Under the pieces are notes generated by a model. The model was not told the origin of the DNA. It was given only the letters and a program-made list of their open reading frames with translations, and made no database searches. Shown here piece after piece: positions 1 to 7,853 of a DNA stretch of 54,831 nucleotides. The position numbers and the translations under genes are program-made. The stretch comes from an uncultured Clostridium sp. (GTDB lineage: Bacteria > Bacillota > Clostridia > Lachnospirales > Lachnospiraceae), in the NCBI GenBank assembly GCA_946498245.1, contig CAMMNN010000024.1, positions 1 to 54,831 on the forward strand, written 5' to 3'. Position 1 is the first letter of the stretch, and each line of letters opens with the position of its first letter.

Positions 1-55
1 GCAGACTGTAAATCTGTTGCGACACGCTTCGGTGGTTCGAATCCACCTCCATCCA
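1..55 (+). tRNA. tRNA-Tyr (GTA), 5' end cut by window edge
   Basis: The 3' part of a class II tRNA is visible. The anticodon arm carries GTA (Tyr), a long variable arm follows, the T arm is GGTGG/TTCGAAT/CCACC, and the acceptor 3' strand ends with discriminator A55. No CCA is encoded. The 5' acceptor and D arm lie outside the window. It is the first of four closely spaced tRNA genes. Confidence 0.9.
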
Positions 56-81
56 TTTAGAAAATTTCATATTGGTAATAT

Positions 82-155
<74 letters not shown>

Positions 156-160
156 CTCAT

Positions 161-233
<73 letters not shown>

Positions 234-243
234 TATTCTTTGT

Positions 244-316
244 GGGGTATTAGCTCAGGTGGTAGAGCACTTGACTTTTAATCAAGTTGTCCGGGGTTCG
301 AGTCCCCGATGCCTCA
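244..316 (+). tRNA. tRNA-Lys (TTT)
   Basis: Complete cloverleaf with TTT anticodon in CTTGA/CTTTTAA/TCAAG, T arm CGGGG/TTCGAGT/CCCCG, and an acceptor stem GGGGTAT/ATGCCTC containing two wobble pairs. Discriminator is A316. It is the last tRNA of the cluster and is followed at once by a terminator. Confidence 0.96.
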
Positions 317-320
317 TGAA

Positions 321-354
321 AGCCGTTTTCCTGAAAAGGGAAGCGGCTTTTTTT
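321..354 (+). terminator. Intrinsic terminator of the tRNA cluster
   Basis: An 11-bp stem (321-331 with 338-348, including wobble pairs) with a short A-rich loop is followed by a run of T residues. It sits 4 nt after tRNA-Lys. The repeat element at 355-482 starts exactly where the T run ends. Confidence 0.9.
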
Positions 355-482
355 GTTTCATAGAAACGAAGTTTCCCATGAAACAAAAAAGCTCTGCGAG
401 GATTGCACTGCGGCGATGTGGAAGCTGTCGCAGAAGCGATCCGCCGCAGGCGAAGAATCCTTCATAGCAGGATTCTTTTTAT
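355..482 (+). repeat. Three-hairpin intergenic repeat, copy A
   Basis: This stretch has a diverged second copy at 44297-44433. Hairpin 1 pairs GTTTCAT (355-361) with ATGAAAC (378-384). Hairpin 2 is a long-range stem TGCGGCG/CGCCGCA enclosing TCGC-AGAA-GCGA. Hairpin 3, AGAATCCT/AGGATTCT followed by TTTTTAT, resembles an intrinsic terminator. Between the two copies the stems change on both sides so that pairing is kept, while the loop-proximal block around CCGCCGCAGGCG is nearly identical. Both copies begin directly after the T run of an upstream terminator. I do not recognise a named family; it could be a structured RNA, a MITE-like repeat, or both. Confidence 0.75.
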
Positions 483-484
483 AC

Positions 485-513
485 TTGAAATGCCTTTGTA
501 TCTGGGGTATATT
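485..513 (+). promoter_or_regulatory. Promoter of the IclR regulator gene
   Basis: TTGAAA (485-490), 17-nt spacer and TATATT (508-513). Transcription would begin near 520, only about 10 nt before the ATG at 530; this favours the downstream GTG start of the regulator. Confidence 0.65.
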
Positions 514-544
514 AAGATATATATAGAAAATGCAGGTGGATAAA

Positions 545-1294
545 GTGGCGAATAGATTTGATGATAAAGTAGCTTCCGTCAGCAAGGCTCTGACGATTTT
601 AGAGGAGTTAAGTAAAGAGCCGAAAGGAATGGGCCTGATAGACATCAGCAATAAAGTAGAAATGAATAAAACAACTGTATATCGCCTATTGACATCATTA
701 ATGGAAAAAGAATTTGTAGAGCAGGATGAGGCGTCAGGAAGATATTCTTTGGGGGTTAAGATTTTAAGTATTGCAAGCGCATTGTATGAAAAGATGGATA
801 TTCGCGCCCTTGTCAGAAAGTATTCCGGAGAGTTGTTGGAAGGGTTTTGCGGCAATGTATTAATCAGCCGGAGTCTGAATAAAGACTACATTTTAGTGGA
901 TCATATGGCCATTGGTACGGATCAGGCTTTTGAGATTCATGAGGGGGAAGCAATTCGGGGAAGTCAGGTAATTTTGCAGGCTTTTGTGGCTAATGGCGCT
1001 TTATGGCAACAGGGACGCAGTATGGCTCGTGGAAATTCTTTTCGGGAAGACGCGTCTTTGAGGCAGAAGATGAAGCAGATTGCCATCCAGGGATATGCGG
1101 AAGAAGACGAAGATTTAGAAGGTCTGCCGGCAATTGCGGCTCCAGTCTTTAATTTTTCTAAAAATGTCGTCTATGTGATCAGCCTTCATTCTTCATTGCT
1201 GGCGGATAAGGGGAACCAGTCAAAATGGATTTTATTTTTGCTGGAACTGACAAATCGAATTTCGGGGGATCTGGGATTTGTAAATTACATATAA
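545..1294 (+). CDS. IclR family transcriptional regulator
   Basis: A 249-residue protein with the IclR layout: an N-terminal winged helix-turn-helix (about residues 5-65, with the recognition helix region NKTTVYRLLTSL) and a C-terminal ligand-binding domain (about 80-249). I prefer GTG 545, because AGGTGG lies 5 nt upstream and the predicted transcription start is near 520; ATG 530 would add five residues. It is followed by its own terminator and then by a catabolic operon in the same direction, which it probably controls; IclR proteins usually regulate an adjacent catabolic cluster in response to its substrate. The ligand cannot be read from the sequence. Confidence 0.9.
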   Translation: MANRFDDKVASVSKALTILEELSKEPKGMGLIDISNKVEMNKTTVYRLLTSLMEKEFVEQDEASGRYSLGVKILSIASALYEKMDIRALVRKYSGELLEGFCGNVLISRSLNKDYILVDHMAIGTDQAFEIHEGEAIRGSQVILQAFVANGALWQQGRSMARGNSFREDASLRQKMKQIAIQGYAEEDEDLEGLPAIAAPVFNFSKNVVYVISLHSSLLADKGNQSKWILFLLELTNRISGDLGFVNYI

Positions 1295-1310
1295 AACTGA
1301 AAAATTTTTA

Positions 1311-1348
1311 AAAGTGCAGAAGCTTTGGCGGCGTTCTGCACTTTTTTT
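1311..1348 (+). terminator. Intrinsic terminator after the IclR gene
   Basis: AAAGTGCAGAA (1311-1321) pairs with TTCTGCACTTT (from 1334), then continues as a T run. It separates the regulator from the operon that starts at 1535. Confidence 0.9.
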
Positions 1349-1444
1349 GTGCTAATTTTACTGTTTTCTTCTTTGGATTCTATTTTTCTCTTTCTGTATT
1401 TGGCATTATGTACTAGAAAAAATTTGATAATATCAGAAAAACTA

Positions 1445-1490
1445 TTGACATTATCAATACAATATTGTATTGTGAAACTACAATAGTTTC
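1445..1490 (+). promoter_or_regulatory. Catabolic operon promoter with overlapping palindromes
   Basis: TTGACA (1445-1450), 17-nt spacer and TATTGT (1468-1473) form a good promoter. A perfect 18-bp palindrome, CAATACAATATTGTATTG (1455-1472), covers the spacer and -10. A second inverted repeat, GAAACTA-CAA-TAGTTTC (1474-1490), covers the likely start point. These are candidate operators for the adjacent IclR regulator. That pairing is inferred. Confidence 0.7.
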
Positions 1491-1534
1491 GTATAGTGAA
1501 ATATAGTTTCTAAAAATGAAGAAAGGAAGGTAGT

Positions 1535-2899
1535 ATGGGAACTTACACAGGCAAAATCGAAGGGGGAAAGCAGGCAGACGTAATTGTTTGCGGAGGCGGC
1601 TGTGCAGGGGTTGCGGCTGCTATTGCCTGCAGCAGAAATGGGGCTAAAACGCTGCTGTTGGAAAAATCATCAGTAGTGGGAGGAACGGCTACCAGTGGTC
1701 TGGTGGGACCTTTTATGACATGTTTTGATCCAAAGGGTGAGAGGCAGATTATAAAGGGTATTTTTGATGAAATGATTTTGAGGATGGAAGAGAAAGGAGG
1801 GGCTATTCACCCTTCGAAGACTGGACAGGTTAGTTCTTATGGATGTTACATAAAATTGAGGCATAATAACTTAACGCCTTTTCATCCGGAAATATTAAAA
1901 ATGGTAATGATGGAAATGCTGTTGGAGGCGGGAGTGGAAATCCATCTTGGCGTTAGTATTTTGGATGTAATAAAAGAAAATAATGTGATTCAGTCTATTA
2001 TTGGGTTTGACGGGAGTAAATTAGTGGAGTTTTCGGGGAAGATATTTATTGACTGTACAGGAGACGCTTTTGTGAGCCTGAAATCCGGAGTTATCTGCGA
2101 TATGGAGGATCCCCAAGAAGGGCTTCAGCCCATGACTTTATTCTTTTGGATTTATAACGCAGACGACAAGAAAATCGAAGAGTATTTAAATCAGGATGAG
2201 GAAAATAAATATCTCCCTTACCACAATCTCATAGAGGAGGCAAGAAAAAAGGGAAAATTTCCTATTAACCGCAATAAAATAGGTCTGTATCATATGGTAA
2301 ATGAAGGAGAGTGGCGGCTAAATACCACAAGAATCCAGTCCTTAAATCCTGTAGAGGAAGAGGATATGAGCCGTGCTTACGCGGAGGGATTGAAGCAGAT
2401 TGAATTTTTAATGGAATTTTTTAAAACTCTTCCGGGATTGGAATATGCAAGGATTGCTCAAAGCGGAGCTTTTGTGGGGGTTCGGGAGTCAAGAAGAATC
2501 CGAGGGCTTTATACTTTGAAAGAGCAGGATTTAATTGACAATACGAAGTTTGACGATGTCATTGCTCTCTGCAGCTATCCTGTGGATTTGCATCCGGCAA
2601 AGGGGGCGCTGACGGGAACCAGCTATAAGAAAGAAAAAACCGACGTAGCGGAAGTCTATGAGATCCCTTACCGTATTTTGGTACCAGAGAATATCGATAA
2701 TTTGCTGACTGCAGGAAGATGCGTATCGGCAACCCATGAGGCATTGGGAGCGATTCGTATTATGCCGTCGGTATTTGCTATGGCTCAGGCGGCAGGAACG
2801 GCGGCGGCCTTATGCGTGAAATATGGATCCAGCCCTAAAAATTTAGATACAAAGGAATTGCAAAAAGTATTAAAAGAACAGAATCAGTGTTTAGAATAA
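1535..2899 (+). CDS. FAD-dependent oxidoreductase
   Basis: A 454-residue flavoprotein of the FAD_oxidored type. An N-terminal Rossmann dinucleotide motif (GGGCAG, residues 20-25) is followed by the ribose-binding acidic stretch LLLEKSSVVGG. The C-terminal region NLLTAGRCVSATHEALGAIR is the typical second FAD-contacting block of this family. It starts at ATG 1535 after GGAAGG. First gene of a four-gene operon with a permease, a hydantoinase/oxoprolinase-like protein and a putative metallopeptidase. Together these suggest oxidation of an imported organic acid or cyclic amide, but the substrate is unknown. There is no signal peptide, so it should be cytoplasmic. Confidence 0.85.
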   Translation: MGTYTGKIEGGKQADVIVCGGGCAGVAAAIACSRNGAKTLLLEKSSVVGGTATSGLVGPFMTCFDPKGERQIIKGIFDEMILRMEEKGGAIHPSKTGQVSSYGCYIKLRHNNLTPFHPEILKMVMMEMLLEAGVEIHLGVSILDVIKENNVIQSIIGFDGSKLVEFSGKIFIDCTGDAFVSLKSGVICDMEDPQEGLQPMTLFFWIYNADDKKIEEYLNQDEENKYLPYHNLIEEARKKGKFPINRNKIGLYHMVNEGEWRLNTTRIQSLNPVEEEDMSRAYAEGLKQIEFLMEFFKTLPGLEYARIAQSGAFVGVRESRRIRGLYTLKEQDLIDNTKFDDVIALCSYPVDLHPAKGALTGTSYKKEKTDVAEVYEIPYRILVPENIDNLLTAGRCVSATHEALGAIRIMPSVFAMAQAAGTAAALCVKYGSSPKNLDTKELQKVLKEQNQCLE

Positions 2900-2924
2900 C
2901 AGCAAATGAGATAGGAGAAAGAGT

Positions 2925-4202
2925 ATGAATATAACGACATTTTTAATTATTGCGGCATTTATTATTATTGTAGGACTGATGGTAAGCGATAAAATCAATG
3001 CGGTAGTAGCGCTGCCGCTGATGGCAGTAGTACTGTGCCTGATAGTAGGGGTACCTTTTAAAACAATTATGAACGATGTAGTTGGGAAAGGGATCCTGGG
3101 ACTTTCCGATGCAATTTTCTCAACTTTAATTGCAGCGATTTTAGGTGAAGTGATCCGAAAAACCGGAATTGCGGAAAAGCTGATCCGCAGCGCGGCGGAA
3201 TTAGGGGGTGATAACCCTTATGTAATGGGAATCTTGTGCTTTTTGGCATGTGCCTTCTGTTTTATCGGTTTAAGCGGAGTCGGAGCTAAAATTATGCTGG
3301 GGCTTATTGTATTTCCTATTATGCTTTCTGTCGGCGTCCCCAAAGTTATTGCAGCCTTTGTCATGCTGGCAGGAACATCTATTGGGTACTTTATGAATGT
3401 GTCCAGATGGACATTTATCGGGAATCTGGTGGGTTTGGAAGCGACGGATCCTTTAATTAAGAGCACAGCGACTATGGTTATTATTCCTGGAATTATTATC
3501 AGCATTCTTTTAATAGTGGCTGGAATCAAAATAAAAGGCCCTGTATTTTCCTGGGCGGCAAAGAAGGAAAGCAGAGACAATACAAAGGACGTTCCCCTTT
3601 ACGCAGTACTGGCTCCGGTGATTCCTCTTCTTCTTGTTTTCTGCTTCCAATGGAATGTGAATACTGCTTTAATTGTGGGGATTATTTATTCTGTAGCAAC
3701 AACTCAGTGGAAAAACAAATTTCGGGGAGTTTTGGATTTAATAAATAAATCGGCTTACGACGGATTTGCCAATGTTGCGGTAACTGTTGTTTTGATGATG
3801 GGAATCGGAATGGTATTGGCAGCGGCAAAGCAGGAGGCTCTTTTAAGTCCCATTCAGACATTGCTGACGGCTATAGTTCCAACTTCCACCATTCCAGTAA
3901 TTTTATTATTTGGTTTCATAGGTCCGTTTTTAACCATGTACCGGGGTCCCTTAAATCCTTGGGGATTAGGAGCCGCTTTAATCGGGATTTTACTTACAAC
4001 CAGTCTTCCTTTGGGGCTTATTGTTACTTTGGCATGGCTGTATGACTATTACGTTGCAGTAAACGATCCGACGGCATCTCAGGTTACATGGGCCTGCGGC
4101 TATCTCCAAATCGGCGTAGGAAAATATACCAGAGGAACATTTTTAGTAGACGCCCTTTTTGTGCTGGTAGGGGTTATTATGGCGGTAATAATTTTTATGT
4201 AA
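2925..4202 (+). CDS. Multi-spanning permease of the ion transporter type
   Basis: A 425-residue, strongly hydrophobic protein with roughly 11-12 predicted membrane segments and a short charged cytoplasmic loop near residues 205-220 (AAKKESRDNTKD). Overall layout (two halves, a mid-protein Gly-rich stretch GLSGVGAKIMLG, and GPFLTMYRGPLNPWG in the second half) resembles CitMHS/GntP-like secondary carboxylate transporters. I assign it only at that level. It starts at ATG 2925 after AGGAGAAAG and lies 25 nt after the FAD oxidoreductase gene and 14 nt before the hydantoinase-like gene, so it likely imports the operon's substrate. Confidence 0.8.
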   Translation: MNITTFLIIAAFIIIVGLMVSDKINAVVALPLMAVVLCLIVGVPFKTIMNDVVGKGILGLSDAIFSTLIAAILGEVIRKTGIAEKLIRSAAELGGDNPYVMGILCFLACAFCFIGLSGVGAKIMLGLIVFPIMLSVGVPKVIAAFVMLAGTSIGYFMNVSRWTFIGNLVGLEATDPLIKSTATMVIIPGIIISILLIVAGIKIKGPVFSWAAKKESRDNTKDVPLYAVLAPVIPLLLVFCFQWNVNTALIVGIIYSVATTQWKNKFRGVLDLINKSAYDGFANVAVTVVLMMGIGMVLAAAKQEALLSPIQTLLTAIVPTSTIPVILLFGFIGPFLTMYRGPLNPWGLGAALIGILLTTSLPLGLIVTLAWLYDYYVAVNDPTASQVTWACGYLQIGVGKYTRGTFLVDALFVLVGVIMAVIIFM

Positions 4203-4216
4203 TAGGGGGCGTAAAA

Positions 4217-6367
4217 ATGGCAGGAAAAATCAGAATCGGCATTGATGTAGGGGGAACCTTTACAGATGCCATTGCTCTTGACAATGACACATATCAGATT
4301 ATTGGAAAGAAAAAAGTACCCACAACTCATGGGGCAAAAGAAGGAGTTACCAGAGGGGTAATCGATATTCTCAATCTTTTGCTGGAAGAAATACAATGCA
4401 ACGCTGATGATGTGGTATTTATCGCCCACGGAACGACTCAGGCCACCAATGCGCTTTTAGAGGGTGATGTGGCGGATATTGGAATTATAGGAATGGGGAG
4501 CGGTATTGGGACGGCCAAGATCAAAACGGATACAGATGTGGGAAATGTTTCATTGGAGGACGGAAAGTCCATAAAGACATCCTATTACTTTTTAAATACG
4601 GGAAACGGTATTGAAAAAGAAGAGGTAAATCGGATTTTAGATGAGTTTGAGAAGGACGGAAAAAATGTGGTCGTAGTCAGCGAAGCATTTTCCGTAGATG
4701 ATCCTTCCAATGAACAGAAAGTCTCGGAAATGATTTCAGAACGAAACATGATCCCAACGGCTACCCATGAATTATCTAAGCTTTACGGTCTTCGGGCCAG
4801 GACGAAAACGGCAGTCATTAACGCTTCGATTCTTCCCAAAATGATGCAGACTGCGGCTATGACAGAACAGGCGGTAAGAGATGCCAAAATAAAGGCCCCT
4901 TTAATGATTATGAGAAGCGACGGCGGAGTAATGCAGGTAGATGAGGTAAAAAAAAGGCCTATTTTGACAGTGCTCTCCGGGCCGGCGGCAGGGGTAGCAG
5001 GGGCTCTGATGTATGAAAAGATTTCCGACGGAATTTTTCTGGAAGTAGGCGGGACAAGTACTGATATTTCTGCTATACAAAATGGAAAAGTTATTACCAA
5101 ATATTCAAAAATCGGAGGCCACAGTACCTACGTCAGTTCTCTGGATATTCATACAGTGGGAATCGGCGGCGGAAGTATGGTACGGTTTAAAGGGAAGAAT
5201 ATTATTGACGTGGGCCCGAGAAGTTCGCATATTGCAGGGCTTTCCTATGCCTGCTTTGCAGATCCGGAAGAATTAAAGGGCTCTAAGGTGATTCACGTGA
5301 CGACACCAAAGGATAAGACCGACGATTTTCTGGCTTTGGAAACTCCAAAGGGAACCAGATATGCCATTACTTTAACGTGTGCTTCAAATCGCCTTGGATA
5401 TATGCCAGAAGGGGATTACGCTAAAGGAAATGAGGAAAGCGTCAGGATTGCTTTTGATATTTTAGCAGAAACCTTTGGGAGAACGGCGGAAGCGATTGCC
5501 GGTGAAATCGTAGAGATTGCTTCTAAAAAGGTTATACCGGCAGTCAATGAATTTATAAAAGAATACAATCTGTCCCAAAGCTATTTGATCTTAACAGGAG
5601 GGGGCGGCGGAGCCAGTACAGTGGTTCCGGCAGTGGCAAAGAAAATGAATCTGAAATTTAAAATTGCTGAAAACGCCCCTGTTATTGCTACAATAGGCGC
5701 AGCTTTGGCCATGGTAAGGGATTCTGTGGAAAGAACCATTGTAAATCCTACCCAGGCGGACATTCTGCAAATAAGAAACGAGGCGGAGCAGGCGGCTATC
5801 CGTTCCGGAGCGTCGCCCTCTACCATTGAAGTGACGATTGATATTGATACGGCAAAAAATATTGTAAAGGCTGTGGCTGTAGGGAGCACGGATTTAAGCG
5901 CAAAGGTATCCAGAGGAAAGGGATTGCCTGATGAAGAATTGGAAAAAATAGCAATGGGGGCATTCAGCCAATATGATAGCTGCAGCGCAGAAAAAGTTTT
6001 TTCTTCTTCTACTTTGCACGCCTTCCGCATTTACGGAGAGAAGAAATCAAAAATTCCTTTTTTGAAAAAGAAGGCCCATTTTGTCTGCGTAACAGACAGC
6101 AGCGGGGTTATAAAACTGAATGTAGAAGGCGGAGATTGTTATGAGTACCAGGGAAGGGAAAAAAGCGGACTTGTGAGAGAAATTGAAGCCCATATGAAGT
6201 TTGACGAATCCGGCAAAACATCTCCTATGATTTATTTGTTAATTAATGGGAAAATAGCGGATCTTTCAGGACTTGACAGTTTGGAGCAGATTTCTTCTCT
6301 GGCTGATCTGGAGCTTCAGAGGCTGGGAGAAGGGGAAACCTATATGGCAGTATTAAAAAAGAGATAG
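4217..6367 (+). CDS. Hydantoinase/oxoprolinase family protein (HyuA-like)
   Basis: A 716-residue ASKHA-fold protein. The N-terminal phosphate-1 motif GIDVGGTFTD lies at residues 8-17, and the second half has LSGPAAGVAGA (about 252-262) and EVGGTSTD (276-283). Members hydrolyse hydantoins, 5-oxoproline or related cyclic amides with ATP, or carboxylate ketones with partner subunits; no HyuB-like partner is present here. ATG 4217 is chosen because AGGGGG precedes it at a good distance; longer readings would run into the permease gene. One oddity: the usual Asp of the second phosphate motif (D-x-GGT) is Glu276. The C-terminal third (after about residue 520) is less familiar. Confidence 0.85.
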   Translation: MAGKIRIGIDVGGTFTDAIALDNDTYQIIGKKKVPTTHGAKEGVTRGVIDILNLLLEEIQCNADDVVFIAHGTTQATNALLEGDVADIGIIGMGSGIGTAKIKTDTDVGNVSLEDGKSIKTSYYFLNTGNGIEKEEVNRILDEFEKDGKNVVVVSEAFSVDDPSNEQKVSEMISERNMIPTATHELSKLYGLRARTKTAVINASILPKMMQTAAMTEQAVRDAKIKAPLMIMRSDGGVMQVDEVKKRPILTVLSGPAAGVAGALMYEKISDGIFLEVGGTSTDISAIQNGKVITKYSKIGGHSTYVSSLDIHTVGIGGGSMVRFKGKNIIDVGPRSSHIAGLSYACFADPEELKGSKVIHVTTPKDKTDDFLALETPKGTRYAITLTCASNRLGYMPEGDYAKGNEESVRIAFDILAETFGRTAEAIAGEIVEIASKKVIPAVNEFIKEYNLSQSYLILTGGGGGASTVVPAVAKKMNLKFKIAENAPVIATIGAALAMVRDSVERTIVNPTQADILQIRNEAEQAAIRSGASPSTIEVTIDIDTAKNIVKAVAVGSTDLSAKVSRGKGLPDEELEKIAMGAFSQYDSCSAEKVFSSSTLHAFRIYGEKKSKIPFLKKKAHFVCVTDSSGVIKLNVEGGDCYEYQGREKSGLVREIEAHMKFDESGKTSPMIYLLINGKIADLSGLDSLEQISSLADLELQRLGEGETYMAVLKKR

Positions 6368-6378
6368 AAGGTAATGTT

Positions 6379-6936
6379 ATGGCGGATACAGATTCAGAAG
6401 TAAAATGGGGAATGAAAATTTTTGACCAGTTTGCCTTTGGTGAAAGACTGCCGGAAGCAGAGAAAAAGGGGATGATTTTGGAAGCAATTCAGTTGGGAAA
6501 AAATCGGGCAAAAGAAATAAGAGGCGAATTTGGAAAAAGGAGCTGCAGAGAGCTTTTCAGACAGTTTGGCGTTGAGATTCAGTTAGAAAGCAGCAAGAGA
6601 GGTACTAATGAGGATTACGTCAAATTTGCTGAGTTTTACCCAAAGAGCAAAAAGATTATTCTCAACGGAAGCGCATTAAAGAGGCTCAACAGAAAATTAG
6701 ATAGTGGACTGGCAGAAGAAATTATACTGTGCCATGAATTGTACCACTACTTTGAGATGGAAAGATGGGGGAGAACAGGAGAACAATTTATAAGAACTGT
6801 AAAGCTTTTTGGATGGATTCCAGTAAAAAGGAGAATGATTCCGGCGGCAGAGGCAGCGGCCAACAGTTTTTCAAAGGAATTTCTCCAGTTGGATTTTGAT
6901 CCTCAGATCATTGAGGAGTATTATTTTGCAGAATAA
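6379..6936 (+). CDS. Putative ImmA/IrrE-like zinc metallopeptidase
   Basis: A 185-residue protein not assigned by overall resemblance but carrying HELYH (residues 119-123, an HExxH zinc site) and a downstream AAEAAANSFSKEFL segment (E158 as a likely third ligand). That order and spacing match the ImmA/IrrE peptidase fold. There is no signal peptide or membrane segment, so it is cytoplasmic. It starts 11 nt after the hydantoinase-like gene and is last in the operon. ImmA/IrrE proteins usually cleave a repressor; no XRE-type partner lies nearby, so it could instead act on an operon product. Function unproven. Confidence 0.65.
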   Translation: MADTDSEVKWGMKIFDQFAFGERLPEAEKKGMILEAIQLGKNRAKEIRGEFGKRSCRELFRQFGVEIQLESSKRGTNEDYVKFAEFYPKSKKIILNGSALKRLNRKLDSGLAEEIILCHELYHYFEMERWGRTGEQFIRTVKLFGWIPVKRRMIPAAEAAANSFSKEFLQLDFDPQIIEEYYFAE

Positions 6937-6951
6937 AAGAATGGAATAGTT

Positions 6952-7027
6952 TGCATAAGGCGCACCCGTTGCACAGAAAAATGGCTGCTGGCACAGCCAC
7001 AATCTGAAGCGCGAGTGCGCTGCTGCA
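6952..7027. other. Long imperfect hairpin between convergent genes
   Basis: GCGCAC (6960-6965) pairs with GTGCGC (7015-7020), extended by TGCA at 6952 and 7024 with small internal loops. A nested stem TGGCTG (6982-6987)/CAGCCA (6994-6999) sits inside. It lies between the ends of the operon on + and the AraC genes on -, so it may act as a bidirectional terminator, although T runs are short. Confidence 0.4.
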
Positions 7028-7034
7028 TACTGTT

Positions 7035-7850
7035 TTAATTGCGGTACTGGGAAGGGGGCATTTGGTATTTCTTTTTAAACGCTTTGGAAAAAACAGCGGG
7101 ATCACTATACCCACAGGCAGAGGCAATGCTTTCAATGGAAAGATTAGTTGCTGCTAAAAGTTCTGCGGCTTGTTTTAAGCGATAATTAGAAATAAATTCT
7201 TGAGGAGAACAAAAAAATGCTTCTTTAAACAGTGTAAAAAGATAATTGCGGCTGATTCCAAGATAGGAAGCAATTTCCGACACATGAATAGGATTTGAAT
7301 AATTTTGTTTGATATATTCCATGGCTTTGGAGACATAGAAATTTTCATGTTCAGACAGATTTTGACATTGAGGTTTGGATTCATTTCTCAACTCTGACAA
7401 AAAGGAAGCTAAAAGAGATTGTCTCAGCAAAACCTGATCAAAGGTACCCTTTGAAGAGATTAACATTTGTCGGGCAATGGAATGTATTTTAGAAGAATGG
7501 TCACAGGAAAAAATAAGGGGTTCCTGGAGCAGCCCCATAGAAGATACTAGCGCTGGAACAATTTTCCCGGAAAATCCAACCCAAAGATAGGACCAGGGAG
7601 AAACAGTATCCGCCTGAAAGGAAGCGGAAACTTTTGGAGGGATCAGTAGGGCTTGATTTTCAGATAAAGAATATTGGGAATTTCTCAGAGACACAATCCC
7701 CTGACCTTTTAAAACATAGTGAATCATGTATTGAAAGCGAATGGAAGGTCCGGACATCTGATCCGGAAGGCAGTCGGCAGTGCTGCAGAAACTGAGATAT
7801 AAGTCTTGAAAAAATCCATCGTTAAGGAGAACTAATTTTTCCTCATTCAT
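7035..7850 (-). CDS. AraC family transcriptional regulator
   Basis: A 271-residue protein with an N-terminal cupin-like effector domain (YMIHYVLKGQG... WSYLWVGFSG) and a C-terminal pair of helix-turn-helix motifs (about residues 172-271: EIASYLGISRNYLFTLFKEAF, then IESIASACGYSDPAVFSKAFKK). It starts 3 nt after the stop of the second AraC gene, so the two are co-transcribed. The two proteins align along their whole length and are evidently tandem duplicates. They are divergent from a sugar-binding lipoprotein gene, so sugar sensing is the likely role. Confidence 0.9.
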   Translation of the reverse strand: MNEEKLVLLNDGFFQDLYLSFCSTADCLPDQMSGPSIRFQYMIHYVLKGQGIVSLRNSQYSLSENQALLIPPKVSASFQADTVSPWSYLWVGFSGKIVPALVSSMGLLQEPLIFSCDHSSKIHSIARQMLISSKGTFDQVLLRQSLLASFLSELRNESKPQCQNLSEHENFYVSKAMEYIKQNYSNPIHVSEIASYLGISRNYLFTLFKEAFFCSPQEFISNYRLKQAAELLAATNLSIESIASACGYSDPAVFSKAFKKKYQMPPSQYRN

Positions 7851-7853
7851 ATG

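Noticed and set aside
358..855. Minus-strand frame of 165 codons over the repeat and the IclR gene
   Set aside because: It is antisense to a clear IclR gene, has no recognisable product, and starts within coding sequence.
4088..4216. N-terminal extension of the hydantoinase-like protein
   Set aside because: The extension overlaps the end of the permease gene and is out of keeping with the family; ATG 4217 has a good ribosome site.
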